A stretch of DNA of 32,500 nucleotides from Chromera velia (taxonomy: Eukaryota; Sar; Chromeraceae), in assembly GCA_018398765.1 (NCBI GenBank), contig JAHBMJ010000474.1:1-32500 (forward strand), given 5' to 3'. The notes under the pieces are model-generated. The model searched no databases and was not told the origin of the DNA. It saw nothing but the letters and a program-made list of their open reading frames with translations. This document shows positions 9,530 to 18,294 of this stretch, in pieces; position 1 is the first letter of the stretch, and every line of letters begins with the position of its first letter. Both the position numbers and the translations under genes were made by a program.

Positions 9530-10960
9530 GTGAGCAATCGAAGTACTCAAACCGGCTCAGACGGGATATCTTGGGGAACTGTGGAACACCCAGACCTGCA
9601 AGTGGCCCTTGTGGCTGCGGTGCAGCAGCTTATGCCAGCAGGAAGTGCTCTGCTGGATACCCCGCTTCGCAACGTTAAGAAGACACTGGACGACACTTTT
9701 GTTCCCACAGTATTGTCAGTCGTCTCAATTTTGATAAAGTTAAACAAGCTGACAGTGTCACTTTCCCACCCATAGAGAAGGAGGCACAAGAAGCCAAGGC
9801 ATTCATCTGCGGAGTCAAAGACAAACTCGCCTTCCCCCTTAGCTGAAAGAGGCTTTGGGTCAAACAAAAAGAAGTCGGTTGCGGGTGAGGTTGCATTTAA
9901 GGAGACTGTGTCCGCCCTTTCTGCCTCGGCTGCCCTTTTCACACCAAACTTGTCACCTCTTGAAGCTTACGTCAATCCCTCCCCCCAGATGACTCAGAGC
10001 GCTAAGCCTTCTATCTCGCCCTCCCTACAAAGCGATGCTAACACGCCCCCCCTACAAAGCGCTTCCGTCTCGCCCTCCCCACAAAGCAATGCCAATACGC
10101 CCCCCCCACAAAGCGCTTCCGCCTCACCCTCCCCACAAAGCGATGCCAACACGCACCCCCTACAAAGCGTTTCATCCATATCCTCCTCCTTGAATTTGAA
10201 AGGTAACTTTGTTAACCAAATCCCTGGACTCGTCTACTCCACTATCATGGACGTTGGTTTCTCAAAACCCCTCTCCCCACCTACTCCTCCTGAGGTTCCT
10301 CAAGCCTCAGTGCACTTCATTCACTTTTTCCTTGAAAGAGACTTCAGCGAAAACCCGTTTAGGCTCTCAGCTCACACTGTTCGTGAGCTGTTTAACCTTT
10401 GTATACAGGAGGATCTGCCTTACTGTGACGGCACAGATTTTGTTAGGCAAAGGGGCCTGGAGGCAGTTTTTTGTTGTGACATGATGGAGAAGCATGCTAA
10501 CGATGTGATTGCCGCCCGGGATGGGCGTTCGCTCTTTTTTGTTCGCGAATATGGAGACGCGTTCCCTTCTTGTAAGGTGCGGCTTCGTATCTGCAAAGAA
10601 TCTTACCTTTCTGAATCAGAGCAGGAAGAATGCAATGTGCAACGTTCTTTGCAGCAGCTCTTCTTTCTGCTTCCTCCCTCTGACCACGTGAGTCCTCGTC
10701 TGCGCTTCACTGCACAGATGATGACTCCTGCTATTGTTTCCAAGTCAGCAAAGAAGTCTTGGCGTCAGAGGACATGGAATCAGATTCAAAACGAGATTGG
10801 CTTTCTCAAACAGTTTAAAGAAGGGGAAGAACAAGCGTCCAGCAGAGAGAACCTCTCCTTTGACATGTCTTTCCCATCAGTCACACGCGCTGTGCAGGCT
10901 TTTGTCACGTTCGAAAACCATCTAGCAGGAGAAGGCGAGGGTGACCGACCTGGTCTTTAA
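9530..10960 (+). pseudogene. LINE-associated ORF1-like frame with one in-frame TAG
   Basis: A single reading frame runs from 9530 (GTG; no ATG seen near) to 10960, interrupted only by TAG at 9773-9775. After the TAG it continues RRRHKKPRHSS, then a Ser/Pro/Gln-rich segment with three 18-residue repeats, then a compact region (FIHFFLERDFSENPF, CIQEDLPYCDGTDFV, a basic KKSWRQRTWNQIQNE segment) ending DRPGL. A basic N-terminal part, a disordered linker and a folded C-terminal part would suit an RNA-binding LINE ORF1 protein, but no domain is recognised. An intron ending CACCCATAG at 9775 could also explain the TAG. The role is inferred from its place 5' of a LINE 3' end. Confidence 0.5.
10016..10177 (+). 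repeat. three 54-bp in-frame tandem repeats
   Basis: Units start at 10016, 10070 and 10124. Each encodes 18 residues of the form SPSxQSDANTPPxQSASV. The period is a multiple of three, so the frame is kept. They form a low-complexity linker inside the ORF1-like protein. Confidence 0.92.
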
Positions 10961-11367
10961 AAGGGCAAGTTTGTTGCAACGTAGCTGTGAGAGCAGACTG
11001 AGTATGAAACTTAGCAATGAGAGTTTGTTCTGTTTCTTATTTCTCTGTTTTCTTTCCTTTTTATCTCCCTTTCCTCTTCTCTTATAGATAAAAGACGCGA
11101 GCACAATGACCGAACGGTCTTTTTCTGAATTGTTTATCCCTTTCACCCTTCGAACGCCTTTTTCGTACATCCATTCCAATCCTTGTTCTCCCTCTTCACT
11201 GGTTTGCTCTATCTGCTTTCAGTCTATCCTAGCTTTCAGTACTCTGGATTGGTTTGATTGTCGTAGCCTTCTATAGTGAGGAACGGCACTTAAATCGATT
11301 AAGCGTCATGATTCAGGCGCCGGGTTTCAGCTAGCAGACGGCAGCCCCACCCCGATAAGTGATACAG
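10961..11367 (+). other. 3' untranslated part of LINE copy A
   Basis: No coding potential is seen between the end of the long frame and the conserved 3'-end block. It differs from the corresponding region of copy B, which suggests a distinct subfamily or a composite element. Confidence 0.4.
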
Positions 11368-11675
11368 GTCTGGCAAAGGGGCAATACAGCATTGTCCTAG
11401 ACTCATGCATTGCATGATGCCCTATAGACTGGTGATCAATAATAATAATACCGGCCCTGCAACTCTTGCGAAACATCTGTCTGCGCCCTGTATCGTAAGG
11501 CCTGCGATTCGATGTATGTGATGGTTATTTATTTCTCTTCCCGTCTCACCTTTTGAATAGGAATGTTCTTTTTTCATCTCCCAAGTACATTTCCCGTCCT
11601 CCCTCTCCATCGGTCTTCTTGTCTGCCTCTACTGCCTGAGAGTCTCTGTTGCAGTCGTTGCACTCCTCCTACAGA

Positions 11676-11837
11676 TGACATAATGAGACCTACCGGACTT
11701 TAACATCATTTCGGACTTTGAAATATAGGATGTTCTATAGTATTTCAACGTTGTTTATATACCTTTAAATTAAATAGACATTCTTTAAAACGTGATTCTT
11801 TTAAGATAAAATTAATATTAAAGAAAAAATTGAAGCT
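11676..11837 (+). repeat. left terminal inverted repeat of the TIR element
   Basis: It pairs with 17914-18086 reversed. Shared blocks are ATAATGAGACCTACCGGACT, GGACTTTGAAAT, CGTTGTTTATA, ACATTCTTTAAAACGTGATT and AATTGAAGCT, with small insertions or deletions between them. It is AT-rich. Confidence 0.85.
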
Positions 11838-12159
11838 GAACCTGTCAGTGCCAGTGTTAGGAGATTTCAATTTCTGAGTTCTTTTAGCATTCAATTATGA
11901 TACTGTATAATATTGTATCTAGAATTTATTTTTTTAATAATTTTGATTACTCATAAATAAATGTTTAAGTACAATATCATGTCAACATGAATGCTTAGTA
12001 GAATAACTGAATTCAAATTATCTTAGTAAATTAAATCTAAACTTAAATAGTGTTGGTCATTAAGTTAGTGAGTTAGAGGATGCCTAACCCCAGTTAGAGC
12101 GCTAGGCTCCCGGGCGGCGCATGCATAGTTGGTTGGTTTTTGCTAGAATGAGCAAAAAG
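11838..12159. other. AT-rich interior flank of the TIR element
   Basis: No gene is seen. It is AT-rich to about 12050, then holds a short GC-rich patch with CCCGGGCGGCGCATGCAT near 12110. Confidence 0.4.
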
Positions 12160-12802
12160 TTATTCACTTGTCAGCACCGCGCGGCAGATATCGAACAGGA
12201 GGGTCGAGAGCGAGAACAAATGCGATCGGATAACATTACGGACGAATAGATCGGATGCAGATGCGCCGGAGAGAGGAGCGTACGTTACAATCATTATATG
12301 ATCAATCCGAGTTGATTTCAATGCAGCCATCTGGCGTGAGGACTCCCTTTCATCCGACCGTTTCTCATCGTTTCTCGCATGAAGAAAGCTTGTGTAAGAA
12401 GTCATCATTACAACGAATATATGAATCATGCACACACAGTTTGTCGTCACCCCACCCGACAGACAATGCACCATACTCTCCTTATGGGTTAAATGAGAGC
12501 AGACGCAAGAAGCTAAAAAGAGAGCTCTTGGTTACTGTGAGGGCATAATGAGCGAGAGTGGAGAAGGAAAGGTATAAGGGGGGGAGTAAGATCAGAAGGA
12601 AAGGCGTAGAGAGGAGAAAAGCAGGTGCGTAGACAGGAGCACTCACACATGCGCAACTCACCGATGACCATGCACATCTATCCACCTTCTGACGCAGAAT
12701 GGAGGGAGTGAAAAACGTATACGCATACAGACACGCATACACACATACATACGCATGCATACCACATACACGCACACACATACATACGCATGCACACCAC
12801 AT

Positions 12803-12874
<72 letters not shown>

Positions 12875-12943
12875 AAATACACACACACATATACACACAC
12901 ACAGACACGCATGCACACACATATACATAACATAAACACACAT

Positions 12944-12976
<33 letters not shown>

Positions 12977-13004
12977 TACACAACCGCACACACACACACA
13001 CACA

Positions 13005-13045
<41 letters not shown>

Positions 13046-13064
13046 AACCGCACACACACACACG

Positions 13065-13107
<43 letters not shown>

Positions 13108-13131
13108 CGTGTGCACGCTGATACACCCATG

Positions 13132-13168
<37 letters not shown>

Positions 13169-14178
13169 ATACACACATACACACACGCACACGCATACAT
13201 ACACACATACACAAACGCGTACGCGTGCGTGCGCAAACACACACAGCATAAAAGTGCTCTCAAAAGCTGACTCACTCATCTGGCGCCGACTGTCAGACTG
13301 TCTTCTTTTGCAGTTCCCTTGACTCGGATGAGGGTCTCCATGAAGTTCTGGTTTATCCGGACGATGACCTCCTCACTGAAGGCAACCTCGAGCTGAGTGA
13401 TGTTTTTGATGATGTCAACGAAATCAGAGGGCATTGTCGGGAGCCCCGTCACTTCAGCGATCTTTGTCGCAACCGTTAGGATGGCTTTCTCATCTGTAAA
13501 CGAAGCGGCCTGCAGAGAGGTATCCGTAGAAATAAAACTTGACGTTCAATCGGACATTGAAACGAGCGTGAGAAGCACATGTGCATACACACACAGCAAA
13601 ACAAACCCACTTGCAGACAAAGATGCAGATGCAGCAAATCAAGATATCAACCCGCTGCTCTTTCGGTCTTTCTCTCTCGCAGTCGCTCAGTGAACTAGAG
13701 AGCCGACTAGCAAGAATACCAATGAGCGAATTCACCAACGACTCAAGGAATGACAAAGCAGCTGCTGTTCCTGCAGATGCAGGCATCATATACCGAGAGA
13801 TGAGCAAGCCCTTGTGAACATGCTTTTTGCACGTGCGTACGCATAAGAAGGCATACAAAACACTCAGTCTGACGAGGCAACCAAAAAACTGTGCGTCTGT
13901 CTTAGTTTCAAATATATGTGGAGAAAGGTAAAGAGGCAGAAGTCTCCCACGGTCTAACTGGTTGCTGCTACATGAGTGTAAATTAAATCAGCTGACTTAC
14001 TCCTTCAGAATGGCGTTTCTCATCGTCTGCACTTCCTTCATATGTGACTAAAGGCTTCTCTGAATCTTGTTGCTGTGGCTTCCAAACTCACGACCTGCAC
14101 ACAGATACATAAGCACACACATGCATGCATGCACGCGCGCGCGCGCGCGCACGCTCATACACACACACATACATACAC

Positions 14179-14235
<57 letters not shown>

Positions 14236-16333
14236 CTTGAGGGAAAAAACAGGGAGAAACGAACAAGAGAAAGGCCCAGCAATGTGTGAATCACCCAGCG
14301 AAGGGGGCAAAAGGGGAGAGACAAAGGTCAGGGCAAGTAGGAGGCGAAGGCTCTAGGGTGGGGGCAGTGGCCAGATTGGGGCTGGGGCCGGCGGCACATA
14401 TAAAGAGGAGGCCCCAAGATGTCAGAGAGCGGCTAGATAGAGCTTTAACCCCCTAGGGGAGCGTTTTAATTGTTCCAGTGCAGACAACTGGCAGTGGAGC
14501 AGAGGCGAGTGTCGAGTGAGTTGGCGGGCAGGCGGGGGGGTGGGCGGGCCAGAGTCGTCACAGGACACTTTGTCTCAAGGGGTTCAGAGAAGCCAGTGGA
14601 GGGTTGGTGAGAGGGGACTATGAAAAGTTAGAACATGAAACGTACATGTCTTGGCTCCTTGAAGGGTACCGCTGACGGCCGTACTGCTCCCTGGGTCTGG
14701 TTTCACACTCTTTTTTAAACCTTTTTGTCTCACCTTCTCGCTCATGAATGTTTCAAAACCTCTGGACAAATCAGGCCTGATTTGTCCGGAGGTTTTTTTC
14801 GAAATTTTTCAAATAAGTTGGAAAAGAACAAAAGCGGTCGGAAAACTCTTTTTACGTCGATACAAAGCGATTCTGACCACTTTTGTTCTTGTCCAACTTA
14901 TTTAAAAAATTTCGAAAAAAACCTCCGGACAAATCAGGCCTGATTTGTCCGGAGGTTTTGAAACATTCGTGAGCGAGAAGGTGAGACAAAAAAGTCCAAG
15001 AAAAAGTGTGAAACCAGACTCAGAGAGCAGTACAGCCGTCACCAGTACCGATCAAGAAGCAAGGACATCATCTTTTCATATCCTAACTCTTCATACTTGT
15101 CTCTCACCAGCCTCCCACTGGCTCCTCTGTGCCCCTTCACGCACAGTGTCCTGTGCCGCTGGCCCCGGCCTGGTCCGAGCCCGGCCTTCACTCACCCTCG
15201 GCCCGCCCAACCCCCCTGCCTGCCCCCCAGCCCGCCCGCTGACACTCTCGACACTCGGCGTCTCTGCTCCACTGCCAAATATCTGCACTGGAACAATTAG
15301 AACGCCCTCCTAGGTCGTCAAAGCTCCATCTAGCCGCTCTCTAACATCTTGGGGCCTCCTCTCTGTATGTGCCGCCGGCCCCGGCCCCGACTCTGCCGCC
15401 GCCTCGCCCCCCCTTGCCCCACCCCGCCCCGCCCCGCCCCCCCTGCACAATCACATATTGAGGGCAAAGGCATCGACTTACCAAAGGACACAGCTTCAGT
15501 GTGCCAGGGCTGGGACAGCCTCCTCATCAGCATCACTTCGAGCCCCTTTGTAGTTATCAGCTTGAAAAGCTGAGGGAACATACAGTCGCCTCCCAAGTCC
15601 GCATCCCTGAGATGACAGTATGTGAGAATCTGCAACCAGGCATCAAAGAGTTCGGAGGTAGACCTCTAGACATTAAAGAACCAAAGACGCAGCTCAAAAA
15701 GGCACCACTTGACAATGTAATGCTTTTTCACTCAAAACAGAGATAAACCGTGCACAAACAAATTGTAGAGACGGCAGATGCCAAACAACATATCCATTGC
15801 CTGAAAAAGGAGAACAAAATGTACGCACATGGATGCCTGCCTAGCTCGTGAGGATCTAAACGTACCTGAAGAACCAGAATTGGGGTCTGCTTTTCGATAG
15901 CAGACAGGGTGAAGTCACGGCCGGCGGCGTCGCCGCCATAGAGAATAGCTACCTGAAGAACAGAGAACTCCTCCCGATTAAAATTCTTCTCCGTAATTTC
16001 TAGTACACTCTTGACCATCAGGGAAAGATCCAGTCAGGACGGCAGTTCAAAAAGGAAAAGAGGTACAATCATCGTAGACTCTGAAGATGCTGCCAGCTCG
16101 GTGACAGTATTGAGTATGTAAGCAGAGGCTTTGTTTTTCTCGAAGTAGTCTTTTAATTTTGGTAGGAGAACCTCCCGATGAAACCGCGCTGCCTCAGCAT
16201 ACCCCTTCGTCATTTCGTTTAGAAGTTTTACTAGCTGCTCAAAGCCCCCCTCTCCCAGATCTCTCTTCAGCCGGACTGTCACACGGGTTGAGAACGGGAG
16301 GGAGCCCTCCCACTTTCTCGAAAGCAAGGCCAT
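12160..16333 (-). CDS. six-exon cargo gene of the TIR element, unknown helical protein
   Basis: Proposed exons on the minus strand are 16333-16067, 16009-15866, 15629-15482, 14047-14001, 13510-13276 and 12512-12160. Phases agree throughout (0, 0, 1, 0, 1, stop). Strong donors are CAG|GTACGT, TTTG|GTAAGT, GGA|GTAAGT and ATGA|GTGAGT; clear acceptors are GGTTGCAG, CTCTCTGCAG and CTCTTTTTAG. The product is about 395 residues, mostly helical: GEGGFEQLVKLLNEMTKGY, EKNKASAYILNTVTELAAS, CMFPQLFKLITTKGLEVML, TVATKIAEVTGLPTMPSDF. The pattern recalls helical-repeat (armadillo-like) proteins, but no family is recognised. The start MALLSRKWEG is a choice; the frame stays open upstream to 16591. The 57-nt intron 16066-16010 is inferred because the frame otherwise meets TGA at 16034-16036. 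The last exon is the weakest. Confidence 0.4.
12715..13250 (+). repeat. long CA-rich microsatellite cluster
   Basis: Over 500 bp of CA, ACAT, ACGC and GA units lie inside the proposed intron between 13276 and 12512 of the cargo gene. Long Thr/His or Cys/Val frames on either strand are artefacts of the repeat. Confidence 0.95.
14117..14235 (+). repeat. GCATGC/CG/CA/GA compound microsatellite
   Basis: Successive runs of CATG, CG, CA and AG units lie in the intron of the cargo gene next to the foldback element. Alternating CG/CA tracts are potential Z-DNA formers. Confidence 0.9.
14379..15389. repeat. 1-kb foldback palindrome inside an intron
   Basis: The left arm (from GGGGCCGGCGGCACATA, about 14384) is matched in reverse by the right arm, ending TATGTGCCGCCGGCCCC (about 15384). 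Intermediate blocks pair in order: GAGGCCCCAAGATGT with ACATCTTGGGGCCTC, GTGAAACCAGAC with GTCTGGTTTCAC, and GGTGAGACAAAAA with TTTTTGTCTCACC. The centre is near 14860, with a spacer of about 40 bp. Each arm carries its own 34-bp palindrome (14759-14792; 14922-14955, the latter perfect). It could be a foldback transposon, a large MITE, or a product of inverted duplication. No coding sequence is seen in it. Confidence 0.88.
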
Positions 16334-16591
16334 CGTCTCTCTGCGCCAAGCTGTACGTATGTACTTGAACCAACTCAAACAGCGGCAAGAAACACAGACA
16401 ATGAAAAAGTCGTTTGGAGTCAAAACGATGGTCAGACATAAGCTAGCAGAGACAAATGAGGGGTAGCGCAGTCTGTACAGATGGGAATAGGCCAGAGGCG
16501 GCCAGAGGTCAATTGATTGGCACATGCAAAGATCTTTATGCAGCTGGATGCCTCCGAAACTAGTAGATTGATCTGTGTAGGTCAGGCGCAT

Positions 16592-17913
16592 CTATATATC
16601 TATGCCGGACCAATATATGCCCGGAGAGGCGATAAGACAATATACACCACCAGAGGTCACGCCGGCTTGTCTTTATGTTGTTGGAATGCTTTCAGATACA
16701 AGCTTGCTTCAATGGCAATTCCAGAAAGCAAGTCAGAACCAAGACAACAACTTGAAGGTCAGACGTGCGCGTATTAAATGCATGCATGCACTTTCGTACG
16801 CACTCCGATGATTGCTTGAGGGGCACGCAACAAAAGTGCCCCCCAAGTCAAGCAAAAATAATTAGCGCGCATGCGAACGTACTCAAAATGTCTGACCTTA
16901 CTGCTTCATGCTGCTTTTGTCTGACATTTGCATCAGACCGAACTACAATCTGAGAGCAGATCAAAAACGGCTCCACATAGAAAGAGCTCAAAGTCATAGA
17001 CAACCTCTCGACAGTGCGATTGCTGCATAGTAGAGGGCAAGATTCGCTTATTGTGGCTTTTAATTACACAACGTTCAAACCGGCGTTCAGTCTGCTTATC
17101 CTACCTCATGCACATTGATCCGAGAGACCATCTGGTGGTAGGCTTGCCTTATGAGCGTCTTCTATACAGATAGACAACTGTGTATCTTCTTTTCTCAACA
17201 ATCTTTTTACCTAAAACAGCTGCCAGGCCCCTCTGAGGTCATCTATTATGCATGAACGATTTAAAGATCAAAAGAGTCCAACGTAATACTACATACCACT
17301 TGTGCTGCCTCGCCATTTGCGGCTTGCCATTTTTGGCTACTCAGTTCGCCTTGTGGGACGTTTGTGGGCAATACAACAACACAGTGTCATCAGTAAGTGG
17401 CTTTGGGGGGGCTTTTATCTCAAAGCAATTCGTATGTATAAAGTTTCTTTTTGTGCAAGTCATTGGAGAGGCTCAATCTGTCAGATCTGGCTAGCTTGTT
17501 TGCCTTTCCGTGCGCGTTGACTGCACCCACAACACTGAAAAGCATCTTTCGGAGCATTAAGAGGAGCACTAGCAAATCAGCACCTATAAATCGCCGCGGG
17601 TCGCCGCCCCCACAAGAACCAATTACAGATTTTGTCGCTTTGGGGCTGCCTCTCACCTCCACCTCCAGGGGAGTGGGGGATGGTTTTGCCCGAAAGGACC
17701 TAGGTAGGTCGTTTATTAATTAGTCCTTCTTAGGGAAGTGGGGGAGCAAATCCAGTCGCCAGACCTAGTTAGGTAGGGTCAATTAAAACTAAATAGTTTC
17801 AGGGGTGATTATCTACTTTTCGATCGCATTTATTGCATCATGCATAGATATGCCAATTATGCAGCTACTATTATGGTTACTAAAATATAGTTATAATCTA
17901 ACATTGATACAAC
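16592..17913. other. interior of the TIR element without a supported gene
   Basis: Only short frames are visible. A minus-strand frame (17662-17420) has a possible donor near its start but no recognisable domain. It could include 5' exons or the promoter of the minus-strand cargo gene. GCATGCATGC occurs at about 16780. The part beyond 17700 becomes AT-rich towards the right inverted repeat. Confidence 0.35.
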
Positions 17914-18086
17914 TAGCTTCAATTCTTTGTTTTATCTTTTGTTTTAAAAGAATCACGTTTTAAAGAATGTTTATTAAATTTAAAAGCTTATAAACAACGA
18001 TTAAATACAATAGAACACCCTATGTTATTCCTATATAATTTCAAAGTCCAAAATAATGTTAAAGTCCGGTAGGTCTCATTATGTTA
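17914..18086 (-). repeat. right terminal inverted repeat of the TIR element
   Basis: It is the reverse complement of the left repeat at 11676-11837, slightly longer owing to small insertions. It ends at the TACAGA target duplication 18087-18092. Confidence 0.85.
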
Positions 18087-18294
18087 TACAGAAGGGAAAC
18101 GACATCAGCGATTGAGAAAGCATCTTCTGGATACAGGGTGTTTAGAGTTACGAGAATGAAGCCCCCTCCCGTTGTATGATGCAGGTCTGGCAAAGGGGCA
18201 ATAAAGCATTGTCCTAGACTCATGCATTGTATAATGGCCTACAGATCGATTAATAATAATAATGCTGATGATGATGATGATAATAATAATGATG

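Larger units (their letters stand above)
9198..11450 (+). mobile_element. LINE-type element, copy A (ORF1-like frame plus 3' end, no reverse transcriptase)
   Basis: The right end (11368-11450) shares GGTCTGGCAAAGGGGCAATA, a CATTGTCCTAGACTCATGCA block and a TAA-rich tail with copies C and B, so it belongs to the same 3'-end family. Its interior holds one long frame (9530-10960) but no reverse transcriptase, so ORF2 is deleted or the element is non-autonomous. The left boundary is inferred from the GAT run ending at 9197. Copy C follows directly after its tail. Confidence 0.55.
11676..18086. mobile_element. 6.4-kb terminal-inverted-repeat DNA element inserted into LINE copy C
   Basis: Its ends are inverted copies: TGACATAATGAGACC at the left and, reversed, TAACATAATGAGACC at the right, with similarity continuing about 165 bp inward. 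The element is flanked by TACAGA on both sides (11670-11675 and 18087-18092), and the uninterrupted copy B shows one CACAGA at that place. Inverted ends plus a 6-bp target duplication plus an interrupted host repeat indicate one insertion event. No transposase is recognised. The interior carries a minus-strand intron-containing gene, a large CA tract and a foldback. Superfamilies with about 6-bp duplications include Polinton/Maverick, IS3EU and Dada; I cannot assign one from the ends alone. Confidence 0.75.
11449..18294 (+). mobile_element. LINE copy C, 5'-truncated and split by the TIR element
   Basis: The left part (11449-11675) matches copy B from 21061 onward (ACCGGCCCTGC, GCGAAACATCTGTCTGCGCC, GCCTGAGAGTCTCTGTTGCA). 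The right part (18087-18294) resumes the same sequence at ACAGAAGGGAAACGACATCA and ends in a TAA/GAT tail. In copy B these parts are contiguous around 21281-21286. Copy C is therefore a roughly 430-bp 3' fragment interrupted by 11676-18086, and it abuts the tail of copy A on its left and copy B on its right. Confidence 0.8.

Noticed and set aside
12482..13279. Long minus-strand open frame rich in Cys and Val
   Set aside because: It is the translation of the CA microsatellite; all frames are open there and composition is extreme.
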